Source: Thiodiazotropha sp040507035
GTDB taxonomy: Bacteria; Pseudomonadota; Gammaproteobacteria; Chromatiales; Chromatiaceae
Direction: 5' to 3'
Assembly (NCBI GenBank): GCA_040507035.1
Contig: JBEVVR010000035.1
Location: 186,001-250,000 of the forward strand
Length of the DNA: 64,000 nt
Shown here: positions 42,729-51,237 of the stretch, piece after piece
How positions within the stretch are numbered: the first letter of the stretch is position 1
How the letters are laid out: every line of letters begins with the position of its first letter
Program-made: the position numbers and the translations under genes
The notes under the pieces: generated by a model
What the model was told of the DNA's origin: nothing
Database searches by the model: none
Seen by the model: the letters and a program-made list of their open reading frames with translations, nothing else

Positions 42729-43060
42729 ACAAGGATTCCTACCGCGAGATGCTGGCAGAGGTCAAGGCGTTCCACAGCAAACATCGCTTTCGCGAAAGCG
42801 GTGGTGAGGAGATGACCTACCGCATCGCGCTGATGGCCGAGGAGCTCGGTGAAATCTCCAGCTGTGTCACCAAAGGCAAGAGTCAACAGGCCCTCGCTGA
42901 AGAGGTGGCAGATCTCCTCATTCTCGTCCTGGGAACCGCCATCGCACAGGACTTCGATCTCAATCAGGCCTTTTGGGATAAGATGGAGAAATTGGCTGAC
43001 CGTCAATCCCGCATGATAGATGGTCGTATACGGGTCTCAGAGTTCCGGGACATGGAATGA
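42725..43060 (+). CDS. MazG-like nucleotide pyrophosphohydrolase
   Basis: A 111-residue all-alpha NTP pyrophosphatase of the MazG superfamily. The metal-binding pattern is MAEELGEISSCV and, 25 residues on, EEVADLLILVLG (ExxE and ExxD motifs). Such enzymes hydrolyse non-canonical or excess NTPs. It starts at TTG 42725, overlapping the glyS TGA by two bases, with AGGAG 9 bp upstream. Its place between glyS and gmhB is not functional evidence. Confidence 0.82.
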   Translation: MNKDSYREMLAEVKAFHSKHRFRESGGEEMTYRIALMAEELGEISSCVTKGKSQQALAEEVADLLILVLGTAIAQDFDLNQAFWDKMEKLADRQSRMIDGRIRVSEFRDME

Positions 43061-43061
43061 T

Positions 43062-43075
43062 AGTAAGCGCTTACT
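43062..43075. promoter_or_regulatory. Perfect 14-bp palindrome before gmhB
   Basis: AGTAAGCGCTTACT ends 3 bp before the gmhB ATG, where a ribosome site would be expected; none is seen. It could be a repressor operator or an RNA hairpin hiding the start. Its function is unknown. Confidence 0.35.
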
Positions 43076-43078
43076 TTT

Positions 43079-43633
43079 ATGAAGCTCATCATTCTCGATA
43101 GAGATGGAGTGATCAATCAGGACTCCGATGCCTATATCAAGAGTCCGGAGGAGTGGATTCCCATCGCGAAGAGCCTGCAGGCTATTGCCAAACTGAGCCG
43201 GGCGGGTTATCGGGTATTCGTGGCAACCAACCAATCGGGTCTCGCCAGGGGCCTCTTCGACATCGAGACACTCAATGCCATCCATCGTAAAATGACCGAT
43301 GCCGTGCAACAAGTGGGGGGCAACATCGATGCCATTCTCTTCTGCCCCCACGGACCTGACGACACCTGTGGCTGCCGTAAACCAAAACCGGGGCTCTACC
43401 AGGAGATCGCCAGGCGCACCCAGCAATCCCTTCAGGGGGTACCGGTTGTCGGCGACTCCGTCAGGGATATTGTGGCTGCCATCGAGGTGAAGGCCAATCC
43501 TGTCCTGGTTCGAACCGGCAAGGGAGAGGTGGCAAAGGAAGCGCTCAAACAGTCTCATCCTGACGTTGCTGTCTACGAAAATCTCTACAGCTTCACCGAA
43601 CATCTAATCAAACAAGATAGAACAGACAGATGA
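43079..43633 (+). CDS. gmhB: D-glycero-beta-D-manno-heptose 1,7-bisphosphate 7-phosphatase
   Basis: A 184-residue HAD phosphatase of the histidinol-phosphatase type. DRDGVIN has the nucleophile D7 and acid D9, VATNQSGLARG is motif II, and the zinc-type Cys/His loop is CPHGPDDTCGCRKPKPG. VVGDSVRDI holds the metal Asp. It acts in ADP-heptose synthesis for the lipopolysaccharide inner core. No ribosome site is visible before the ATG, so translation may depend on the upstream gene. It overlaps plsC by 4 bp (ATGA). Confidence 0.94.
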   Translation: MKLIILDRDGVINQDSDAYIKSPEEWIPIAKSLQAIAKLSRAGYRVFVATNQSGLARGLFDIETLNAIHRKMTDAVQQVGGNIDAILFCPHGPDDTCGCRKPKPGLYQEIARRTQQSLQGVPVVGDSVRDIVAAIEVKANPVLVRTGKGEVAKEALKQSHPDVAVYENLYSFTEHLIKQDRTDR

Positions 43634-44352
43634 TCCTTTTCCGCTCGATACTCTATTTTATCCTGTTGCTCACGAGCACAGTTATCTTAGCCACCGTCGG
43701 TACCCTGGTCGGATGGGCATTACCAAACAACGGCATCCATTGGATCGACCATACCTGGAGCAGAATCAATCTGTGGGGCTTGGATTTTTTCTGCGACCTG
43801 AAATATCGCCTCGAAGGTGCGGAAAATATCCCTGATGGAAGCTGCATCGTCTTTGCCAAGCACCAATCCGCCTGGGAGACCATCGCCCTTGTCAGCCTTA
43901 TACCCGGACCCAAAGCCTGGGTTATCAAGCGTGAACTCATCTTCTTACCATTCTTGGGCTGGGTCATGATCTATTTCAAACCCATCGCCATTAATCGAAA
44001 ATCGGGACGCAAGGCGGTGGATCAGATTATCGAGCAGGGTAAAGAGAGGCTCGATTCCGGCAAGAATGTCTTCGTTTTTCCCGAGGGCACAAGGGTAGCC
44101 CCGGGAGCGCAAAAACGTTATGGAATCGGCGGTGCCATGCTGGCTGAAAAAACAGGCTATCCGGTATTGCCGGTTGCCCACAATGCGGGGGTGTTCTGGC
44201 GTCGGCGCGATCTCAGAAAGTATTCAGGTACCATCGATGTTCGCATCGGCCCCCTCATCGAGACCAAAGGCCTCACCGCAGCGGAGATCAACAAGGCCGC
44301 TGAGGCGTGGATTGAATCAACCGTGGAGAGTCTGCCTCAAACTCGAAAGTGA
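43630..44352 (+). CDS. plsC: 1-acyl-sn-glycerol-3-phosphate acyltransferase
   Basis: A 240-residue inner-membrane acyltransferase making phosphatidic acid. It has an N-terminal membrane segment (about 6-28), the catalytic motif KHQSAWET (His of HX4D/E, here with Glu), the glycerophosphate-binding block VFPEGTR and PVLPVAHN. Together with gmhB it forms a small envelope-lipid pair, and the order plsC-gmhB-glyS-glyQ next to gyrB is as in Pseudomonas. A MITE-like element begins 7 bp after its stop. Confidence 0.93.
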   Translation: MILFRSILYFILLLTSTVILATVGTLVGWALPNNGIHWIDHTWSRINLWGLDFFCDLKYRLEGAENIPDGSCIVFAKHQSAWETIALVSLIPGPKAWVIKRELIFLPFLGWVMIYFKPIAINRKSGRKAVDQIIEQGKERLDSGKNVFVFPEGTRVAPGAQKRYGIGGAMLAEKTGYPVLPVAHNAGVFWRRRDLRKYSGTIDVRIGPLIETKGLTAAEINKAAEAWIESTVESLPQTRK

Positions 44353-44359
44353 AGAGATC

Positions 44360-44546
44360 AGTCCGCAAATGAACGCTAATGATATTTAGTTTTATCTTCA
44401 GTACTTCGCAGGTTATGTAGATAGGAGCGCTGAATTATGTCGATTTGCCTGATTTATTCTATGTTTAGATATTAGGCCGTTAGCTTGTGACAAGCCTTTT
44501 GTAATGAGCAAAAATAATAATCTTTATTTGCGTTCATTTGCGGACT
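44360..44546. mobile_element. MITE-like element, 187 bp with 17-bp perfect terminal inverted repeats
   Basis: AGTCCGCAAATGAACGC at 44360-44376 is repeated exactly, inverted, at 44530-44546. The interior is AT-rich and has no open frame. It fills nearly the whole gap between the plsC stop and the gyrB stop. No transposase is present, as expected of a non-autonomous element. The target duplication is unclear: TC/AA flanks do not match. Confidence 0.6.
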
Positions 44547-44552
44547 AAATTT

Positions 44553-46958
44553 TTAAACATCAAGATTTTCAACGGTCAGGGCATGAGTCTCGATGAAATC
44601 GCGGCGCGGTTCGACCTGGTCGCCCATCAGGGTGGCGAAGATCTGATCGGCGGCGACCGCATCCTCGATACTGACCTGAAGTAATCGCCGGCTATCGGCA
44701 TTCATGGTGGTTTCCCACAGCTGTTCAGGATTCATCTCACCCAATCCCTTGTAACGCTGCACATGTTGGCCCCGCTTGGCATCCTCCATCAGCCAATCCA
44801 GCGCCTGCTTGAAACTGGTGATCGGCTTCTCCTTCTCACCCCGTCTCACCACGGCATCCTCACTCAACAGGCCGTTTAACTGGCTGCCCAGCTCGACGAT
44901 TTTGCGATACTCAACACTGCTGAAAAAGTCGAATGGGATTAGGTGTTCATTACCAATACCATGCACCTTGCGAGTCAGCAGAATACCCGCTTCATCGGCC
45001 ATGGTTTCATCCACGATTTGCAGGGTGCATGACTCAGAAATACCCAGATCAGTGTTTAATCTTGATTCTAACTCATTGATCCAGCTGGTAATTTCTGAAT
45101 TGCTCTCAATCATTGCCTCATCAAGTTTCGGCATATAGATCAACTTTTCAAGCAGCACGCCATCATACCTGAGAGAGAGACGCTGGATGCTGGCCATCAC
45201 CGCAAGAAAGGCACGAGAGAGGGTTTCAAGACTTTCGCCGGCAAGGGGCGGTGCACCGTGAGTAACGACCAACGAGGCATTGTCCAGTGCTGTCTGCAAG
45301 AAGTAGTTGTTGAGATCCTGATCATCTTTCAGATACTGCTCCTGCTTACCTTTCTTTACCTTGTACAAGGGTGGCTGGGCAATATAGATATGGCCCCTGT
45401 CGATAAGCTCCGGCATCTGGCGATAGAAGAAGGTCAACAACAGGGTTCTGATGTGGGCACCGTCGACATCCGCATCGGTCATGATAATGATGCGGTGATA
45501 GCGCAGTTTGTCCGGATTGAACTCCTCTCGGCCGATACCGCAACCCAGCGCGGTGATCAAGGTCCCCACCTCCGCCGATGAAAGCATCTTATCGAAGCGG
45601 GCCTTCTCCACATTGAGAATCTTGCCCTTCAGCGGGAGAATCGCCTGATAACGACGATCCCTGCCCTGTTTGGCCGAACCACCGGCAGAGTCACCCTCCA
45701 CCAGATAGAGCTCGGAGTGTGCCGGATCCTTCTCCTGGCAGTCGGCAAGCTTACCGGGTAGACCCGCTATATCCAGGGCGCCTTTGCGCCGGGTCATCTC
45801 CCGCGCCTTTCTCGCGGCCTCTCTGGCACGTGCAGCCTCAATCATCTTGCCGGCAATGTTCTTCGCCTCAGCCGGATTCTCCAAAAGAAAATCGTTTAGA
45901 TTCTCAGCAAGCAGGGTCTCTACGATCCCCTTCACCTCGGATGAGACCAGTTTGTCCTTGGTCTGTGAGGAGAATTTCGGATCGGGTACCTTCACCGAAA
46001 GAACCGCCGTCAAACCTTCGCGGGCATCATCACCCGAGGTGTTCACCTTCTGCTTCTTTGATAGACCGGACTGTTCGATATATTGATTGAGGGTTCGAGT
46101 AAGCGCACCACGAAAACCGGCCAGATGGGTACCGCCATCCCGCTGGGGTATATTGTTGGTATAGCAGTAGATATTCTCCTGATAGGACTCATTCCACTGC
46201 ATAGCGATCTCAACCGCCACATCGTTGCGTTGATCACAAAAGCTGAAAACCTTCTCATGTAGCGGCGATTTGTTACGGTTCAGATGCTCGACAAAGGCAA
46301 GAATACCACCCACATATTCAAAGATATCTTCCCTGCCGGTCGCCTCCTCCTTGAGAATAATCTTTATTCCAGAGTTGAGAAAAGAGAGCTCTCTGAGGCG
46401 TTTTGCCAATATATCGTAGTGAAACTCGATATTGGTGAAGGTCTCACCGCTTGGCATAAAGGTGACGCTGGTCCCCGTCTTCTCTGTTTCACCAACAGCT
46501 TTAAGCTCTGATTGGGGCACCCCATGCTCATAGAACTGTTTCCAGATCTTTCCCTGACGACGGATCTTCAGCTCCAGTCTTTCCGACAAGGCATTTACCA
46601 CTGAGACGCCAACACCATGCAGACCACCCGAAACCTTGTATGAGTTGTCATCGAATTTGCCCCCGGCATGGAGCACCGTCATGATCACTTCGGCTGCGGA
46701 CTTTTTCTCTTCAGGATGCTCATCCACCGGGATCCCCCGGCCGTTGTCACTCACGGTCACACTTTGATCGGAGTGGATGGTGACCTTTATTTCATTGCAG
46801 TAACCCGCCAGGGCCTCATCGATTGAGTTGTCAACGACTTCGAAGACCATGTGATGTAGACCCGTACCGTCATCGGTATCCCCGATATACATACCGGGAC
46901 GCTTGCGAACGGCATCCAAACCTTTCAGGACTTTAATATTCGAAGAATCGTAACTCAT
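44553..46958 (-). CDS. gyrB: DNA gyrase subunit B
   Basis: An 801-residue GyrB (E. coli 804). The GHKL ATPase domain has DNSIDEALAGYC and GRGIPVDEHPEEKK. A transducer domain follows, then a TOPRIM domain with EGDSAGGSAKQGRDRRYQAILPL and the DADVDGAHI metal site. The insert of gammaproteobacterial GyrB (about 560-730) and the C-terminal GLGEMNPEQLWETTM are present. With GyrA it supercoils DNA. It is fourth of the leftward dnaA-dnaN-recF-gyrB series. Confidence 0.98.
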   Translation of the reverse strand: MSYDSSNIKVLKGLDAVRKRPGMYIGDTDDGTGLHHMVFEVVDNSIDEALAGYCNEIKVTIHSDQSVTVSDNGRGIPVDEHPEEKKSAAEVIMTVLHAGGKFDDNSYKVSGGLHGVGVSVVNALSERLELKIRRQGKIWKQFYEHGVPQSELKAVGETEKTGTSVTFMPSGETFTNIEFHYDILAKRLRELSFLNSGIKIILKEEATGREDIFEYVGGILAFVEHLNRNKSPLHEKVFSFCDQRNDVAVEIAMQWNESYQENIYCYTNNIPQRDGGTHLAGFRGALTRTLNQYIEQSGLSKKQKVNTSGDDAREGLTAVLSVKVPDPKFSSQTKDKLVSSEVKGIVETLLAENLNDFLLENPAEAKNIAGKMIEAARAREAARKAREMTRRKGALDIAGLPGKLADCQEKDPAHSELYLVEGDSAGGSAKQGRDRRYQAILPLKGKILNVEKARFDKMLSSAEVGTLITALGCGIGREEFNPDKLRYHRIIIMTDADVDGAHIRTLLLTFFYRQMPELIDRGHIYIAQPPLYKVKKGKQEQYLKDDQDLNNYFLQTALDNASLVVTHGAPPLAGESLETLSRAFLAVMASIQRLSLRYDGVLLEKLIYMPKLDEAMIESNSEITSWINELESRLNTDLGISESCTLQIVDETMADEAGILLTRKVHGIGNEHLIPFDFFSSVEYRKIVELGSQLNGLLSEDAVVRRGEKEKPITSFKQALDWLMEDAKRGQHVQRYKGLGEMNPEQLWETTMNADSRRLLQVSIEDAVAADQIFATLMGDQVEPRRDFIETHALTVENLDV

Positions 46959-47050
46959 ACGGCATCCAAAGTTAGATCAGTGAGAGAAGAACTCAGAACG
47001 GCCTATTATACCTATACTTTCAGGTTGCTTACGAACCCTTTATTGCATAC

Positions 47051-48124
47051 TCAGTTCATCTTTAGACACCCATGTTCCACGTGGAACATGGTGCAATCTC
47101 CGGCGTCCGGAATATTTTCAAGATTGCCTCTGTTTAGCGTGGTTATAAAGCTCTGCAATCCTTGACCATAGATGAGTGAAACAATCTTTTCATATCTCTC
47201 ACTATCGAGTTCTGAGTGAAGATCATCTACAAGTAGGACTGGAGACTCTCCAGTGCTCAACTGAGTGATTCGCGTCTGTGATAGCAGCATCAACACAGCC
47301 ACAATCTTTGCCTCACCCCTGGAGAACTGATGTTTGACCGAAACCCCATTTTGCAATATTCGAATGTCAGATCGGTGGGGACCGCAACTACTGAAACCTC
47401 GCTCCTGATCCAGTTTCAGATTTCTCTCCAACGCCTCGGAAAAAGTGAGATTTTCTTTCCAGCCCTTTTTAAGCTCTAAGGTAATCGGCTTAATCATGTC
47501 CAGACTATCTACCATCTGACTCAGTGATTCGTTCCACTGAGATGTGTAGGCAAGCATTCTCTGATGGATGGCTGAACCCAAGTCAATAATTTGTCCATCC
47601 CATACCTTGATTTGATCCCTCGATCCCCTCAAAGCATTGTTCCGCTGAAGCAGTGCTTTTTTGTAGTTACGGACTAAATCACCATACCCATGTTCCACGT
47701 GGAACATTCCCCAGTTGATCATCCTTCTGCGATGTTCGGGTTCTTCTTCAACAACGCGTTGGATGTTTGGAGTGATGATTGTGAGTGGGAGGGCCTTTGC
47801 GAGAAAAGAGAGCTTTTGTAAATTCTCTCCATCTTTTCTGATTGTTATCTGATTGGATCTCTGTTCCAACCCGATCTTGTGTTTTGTATTGTCTGAAGTT
47901 TCCAGTCTTGCAAAGAGGTTCAGCTTATCTGCCTTCTCATTGATCAGGCGACCTCTGGTCTTTTGTCTGAATGATCTGGCTCTGGCGAGTAGATAGATGG
48001 ATTCCAGTATTGAGGTCTTTCCGGCACCATTCTTACCTACAACGATATTTATGTTTCTGTTTGGCGAGAGTTCTGCAAACTTTATGTTTCGCAGATTCTC
48101 TATTGATAAGTAGTCGATATGCAA
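47051..48124 (-). CDS. recF: DNA replication and repair protein RecF
   Basis: A 357-residue ABC/SMC-like ATPase (same length as E. coli RecF) that loads RecA at gaps with RecO and RecR. Walker A is GKNGAGKTS near residue 33, the signature region is QFSRGEAK and Walker B is VLLVDDLHSELD. The start is TTG 48124; no ATG fits. Two parS sites lie in the gene and both are read as MFHVEH, at residues 140-145 and 346-351, the second in the last 12 residues. The first falls between ordinary RecF blocks, replacing local sequence. Confidence 0.95.
   Translation of the reverse strand: MHIDYLSIENLRNIKFAELSPNRNINIVVGKNGAGKTSILESIYLLARARSFRQKTRGRLINEKADKLNLFARLETSDNTKHKIGLEQRSNQITIRKDGENLQKLSFLAKALPLTIITPNIQRVVEEEPEHRRRMINWGMFHVEHGYGDLVRNYKKALLQRNNALRGSRDQIKVWDGQIIDLGSAIHQRMLAYTSQWNESLSQMVDSLDMIKPITLELKKGWKENLTFSEALERNLKLDQERGFSSCGPHRSDIRILQNGVSVKHQFSRGEAKIVAVLMLLSQTRITQLSTGESPVLLVDDLHSELDSERYEKIVSLIYGQGLQSFITTLNRGNLENIPDAGDCTMFHVEHGCLKMN
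47073..47088. promoter_or_regulatory. parS centromere-like site 1 (ParB-binding)
   Basis: TGTTCCACGTGGAACA is a perfect match to the Pseudomonas parS form. The palindrome extends to 20 bp (47071-47090). It lies in the final codons of recF, about 15.6 kb from parB, within the distance where chromosomal parS sites cluster around the origin. Confidence 0.93.
47691..47706. promoter_or_regulatory. parS centromere-like site 2 (ParB-binding)
   Basis: A second exact TGTTCCACGTGGAACA, 18-bp palindrome 47690-47707, inside the middle of recF. It is 618 bp from site 1, in the same reading frame of recF. Confidence 0.93.
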
Positions 48125-48156
48125 GGTGTTCTTGTATTAATTCCACTTTATGTCAG

Positions 48157-49257
48157 CTATATCCTCATCGGCATGACGACATATCTGCTTTCACTGTTGT
48201 CCTTGCCATATATCAACGCACTGCTGTTTGTGTCTTTTAGCTCGATTATGATCGATTCCTCACCGATTGCATTGATCGCATCGAGTAGATATCCCACGTT
48301 GAAGCCGATCTTCAGTTCATCTCCACTGTATTTTACCTCGAGCTCCTCTTCTGATTCCTCCTGCTCTGGATTGTGTGCCTGCAGTTGCAGTAGATTCTCT
48401 CTCAAGTCGAAGCGTATACCTCTATATTTCTCATTTGAGAGGATCGATGCACGGGTCAATGACTGACGTAGATTTGACTTGTCTGCTTCTACTTCCTTGT
48501 CTGATCCGGTAGGCATCACTCTTTGATATTCTGGAAATCGTCCATCGATCAGTTTGGATGTAAAGACCGCTTTTTCCAACAGCACCCGAATGTAGTTGTT
48601 GCTCATCTCTATTTTGATTTCGTCTTCCTTATCGGTGAGTAGACGACCCAGCTCTATAACTGCTTTTCTTGGAAGAATCAGTTGCTGGTTGATATTCTCA
48701 GGTACCGAGTTTTTAGTCTGGCTCATTGCCAGCCTATGTCCATCGGTTGCGACTGTACGAAGATCCCCCTTGTTTATTTCCAATAGCATACCGTTGAGGT
48801 AGTACCTGACATCTTGCTGTGCCATGGCGAATTGCGTCTTCTCGATTAGCCTTTTCAGTGTCGACTCCTGTATCGACATGACACTGTTACTGGGTGTTGG
48901 CTCGATCACCGGATAGTCCCGAGCCGGCAGCAGACTCAGTGTGAAACGACTTCTTCCCGATTGAAGTTTTACCTTGTCCTCACTGACGTCGAGTGTAATC
49001 GGTGCTGTCTCTGGCAAGGCTTTGCAGATGTCGAGGAGTTTTCTTGCGGGTATGGTGAAATCGGCTTCGCCATCGCAATCCGCCTTGGCTTCGGTTTTTA
49101 ACTCGACTTCAAGATCTGTGGCGGTGAGTTGAATGATTCCGTTTCCCGCATTGACTAAAATATTTGCCAGAATGGGTAAGGTCTGACGTCTCTCAACTAC
49201 GCCTGAAATCTTCTGTAAGGGTTCCAGCAGGTTTTCCCTATCTGTGTTTATCTTCAT
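48157..49257 (-). CDS. dnaN: DNA polymerase III beta subunit (sliding clamp)
   Basis: A 366-residue clamp of three repeated domains (E. coli 366). The N-terminus MKINTDRENLLEPLQKISGVVERRQTLPILANIL, middle LPARDYPVIEP and C-terminus SRYVVMPMRI are typical. It tethers polymerases to DNA as a dimeric ring. It lies between dnaA (227 bp upstream) and recF (32 bp downstream); the upstream spacer contains DnaA boxes. Confidence 0.98.
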   Translation of the reverse strand: MKINTDRENLLEPLQKISGVVERRQTLPILANILVNAGNGIIQLTATDLEVELKTEAKADCDGEADFTIPARKLLDICKALPETAPITLDVSEDKVKLQSGRSRFTLSLLPARDYPVIEPTPSNSVMSIQESTLKRLIEKTQFAMAQQDVRYYLNGMLLEINKGDLRTVATDGHRLAMSQTKNSVPENINQQLILPRKAVIELGRLLTDKEDEIKIEMSNNYIRVLLEKAVFTSKLIDGRFPEYQRVMPTGSDKEVEADKSNLRQSLTRASILSNEKYRGIRFDLRENLLQLQAHNPEQEESEEELEVKYSGDELKIGFNVGYLLDAINAIGEESIIIELKDTNSSALIYGKDNSESRYVVMPMRI

Positions 49258-49484
49258 CTTTATCCACTCAGCCTTTAATTATTTCTTTTGAAGAAAGTAA
49301 CTCTGTTATTGTTATTAAGCCTGTCTATATTTAGGAGCAAATCATTTATCTTCATGTTTTACAAAGGTTTTTTTCGTTTTTCTCTTGTTATTACAGCCGC
49401 TTATATCCTGCCGGTTTTCTGTTGATGAAATGTGGATAGTCCGGCTTTTCAATATTACCTGATTTTCTCAACAATTTATCCACA
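49258..49484. promoter_or_regulatory. dnaA-dnaN spacer with DnaA boxes; candidate oriC or DnaA-controlled promoter
   Basis: A 227-bp AT-rich spacer. It holds one perfect DnaA box TTATCCACA (49476-49484), a one-mismatch box on the other strand (TGTGGATAG, 49431-49439) and another one-mismatch box TTATCCACT (49260-49268). T-rich tracts lie between (49359-49391). This may be part of the origin or the dnaN promoter under DnaA control. The dnaA-rpmH spacer, the usual Pseudomonas oriC, shows no clear DnaA box. Confidence 0.5.
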
Positions 49485-50819
49485 TTAACTGCTGAGTGTT
49501 CTCAACAGATTGGAATAGTCCTCTGATATGCGAGGATCGCTTTCACGAAGCTCCTTTACCTTTCTGTTGGCATGTATCACCGTGGTGTGGTCTCTGCCAC
49601 CGAAGGCGTTGCCGATCTCTGGCAGACTATGGTTGGTCAACTCTTTTGCCAGTGTCATGGCGATCTGTCTCGGTCTGGCGATGGAACGGCTGCGCTTGGA
49701 CGAGATTAGATCGGAAGTGCGTATTTGAAAATACTCGGCAACTGTCTTCTGGATGTTCTCAATGGTGATCTGTTTATCGTGGGCAGCGAGCATGTCACGC
49801 AGTGCGTTCTTGGCAAAATCGAGATTGATTTCGCGGCCGGTGAAGGTGGCATTGGCGATGACACGGCGCAATGCTCCCTCCAGTTCACGGATGTTTGAGC
49901 GTATCCTTTTACCCATGAAAAAGGCGACTTCGTTGGGAAGTTCCACGTTGAGCTGGAGCGCCTTGCTCTGCAATATTGCCACCCTTGTCTCCAGATCCGG
50001 AGGTTCGATGGCGACAGTCAAACCCCAACCGAAACGCGATTTGAGACGCTCTTCCAGTCCGCTGACCTCTTTGGGAAAGCGATCACTGGAGAGGATGATC
50101 TGCTGTTGAGATTCAAACAGGGCATTGAAGGTGTGAAAAAACTCTTCCTGTGAGCGTTCTTTACCCGCAAAAAACTGGATATCGTCGATGAGCAGGGCAT
50201 TTACCGAGCGATAGCGCTTTTTGAACTGCTCAATGGTATTGTGCTGCAGCGCCTTTACCATTTCGGCGACAAAACGTTCCGAGTGGAGATACACCACCCG
50301 AGCATGGGGATTTGTCTTCAACATCATGTTGCCGACGGCGTGCATGAGATGGGTCTTTCCCAGGCCGACGCCGCCATAGATAAAGAGTGGGTTGTAGGCC
50401 TTGCCGGGGTTTGCACCTATCTGCATGGAAGCCGCCCGAGCGATTTGATTGGATTTGCCCTCGACAAAGGTATCAAAGATAAAACTGGGATTGAGATTAC
50501 TCTCGATGGATTCAGCTTTGTCCTTTTTTCTAGCTACCTTATCGGCCAAGGTTTTCTGTTCCGTTATTGGCATGGGTCGCTTCTTGGTACCGATCTCGAC
50601 CTCAACGGTAGGTGGATTGCCGTTGCAGACACTATTGAGATGGTCCTGAATCGTATCCAGATAGTGATTGCGCACCCAATCCAAGACGAATCGGTTAGGT
50701 GCCAGAAGTTTCAGATTGTCTTGATCTTCAACGATATGTAGTGGGCGAATCCAGGTGTTGAACTGTTGTGGTGATAACACCTGTTCAAGATGTTCGGTAC
50801 ATCTTTGCCAAAGGTCCAA
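49485..50819 (-). CDS. dnaA: Chromosomal replication initiator DnaA
   Basis: A 444-residue initiator with domain I (MDLWQRCTEHLEQVLSPQQFNTWIRPL), a short linker, the AAA+ domain (GGVGLGKTHLMHAVGN Walker A, LLIDDIQFFAGKE Walker B) and domain IV with the DnaA signature GGRDHTTVIHA. It starts at TTG 50819, with GGAG 7 bp upstream; a weak start codon would keep DnaA low. It heads the leftward dnaA-dnaN-recF-gyrB genes and diverges from rpmH. Confidence 0.98.
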   Translation of the reverse strand: MDLWQRCTEHLEQVLSPQQFNTWIRPLHIVEDQDNLKLLAPNRFVLDWVRNHYLDTIQDHLNSVCNGNPPTVEVEIGTKKRPMPITEQKTLADKVARKKDKAESIESNLNPSFIFDTFVEGKSNQIARAASMQIGANPGKAYNPLFIYGGVGLGKTHLMHAVGNMMLKTNPHARVVYLHSERFVAEMVKALQHNTIEQFKKRYRSVNALLIDDIQFFAGKERSQEEFFHTFNALFESQQQIILSSDRFPKEVSGLEERLKSRFGWGLTVAIEPPDLETRVAILQSKALQLNVELPNEVAFFMGKRIRSNIRELEGALRRVIANATFTGREINLDFAKNALRDMLAAHDKQITIENIQKTVAEYFQIRTSDLISSKRSRSIARPRQIAMTLAKELTNHSLPEIGNAFGGRDHTTVIHANRKVKELRESDPRISEDYSNLLRTLSS

Positions 50820-50993
50820 GATCTCTCTCCAGCAGCGTTGGATGAGTTGAAATATCGTGTTTGATTACCAGCCGACCGGCATTGAGGCGCCTTCTGGGCA
50901 TCCCGTTTGGAACTGTCAAGTCTACCTCCGGTCGGAGCAGTTATCTATAGGCGATTGGTAATAGAGATCAACTTTTTTTCCTGTGATTCTCTA

Positions 50994-51023
50994 TTGACAG
51001 GAGTGGGTGTTTAGGACTAGGCT
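50994..51023 (+). promoter_or_regulatory. Possible rpmH promoter
   Basis: TTGACA at 50994-50999 is a perfect -35. The best -10 is TAGGCT at 51018-51023 with an 18-bp spacer, followed by a GC-rich discriminator (ACGCG), as expected of growth-rate-controlled ribosomal promoters. The -10 is poor, so the assignment is tentative. Confidence 0.45.
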
Positions 51024-51087
51024 ACGCGTCTTTTTTTCGACCATAAATTATTTTTCGATTTATTGGCGGATCTACCGGTATAGAGCT

Positions 51088-51222
51088 ATGAAAAGAACCT
51101 TTCAACCCAGCAATTTAAAGAGGGCGCGTACCCACGGTTTTCGCGCGCGTATGGCAACCCGAAACGGTCGCAAAGTGCTGAAGGCACGTCGCGCCAAGGG
51201 TCGTTCCCGTCTGGCACTCTGA
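51088..51222 (+). CDS. rpmH: 50S ribosomal protein L34
   Basis: A 44-residue, very basic protein, MKRTFQPSNLKRARTHGFR at its start and RRAKGRSRLAL at its end, the standard bacterial L34. ATG 51088 gives the family start; a frame open from 51007 is only 5' leader. It heads the rightward rpmH-rnpA-yidD-yidC-mnmE run and is divergent from dnaA. Confidence 0.98.
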   Translation: MKRTFQPSNLKRARTHGFRARMATRNGRKVLKARRAKGRSRLAL

Positions 51223-51237
51223 TTATATATACGCTCC

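Noticed and set aside
50820..51087. dnaA-rpmH spacer as oriC
   Set aside because: No TTATCCACA-type box found; TTATCTATA near 50941 is too far from consensus. Left open rather than called.
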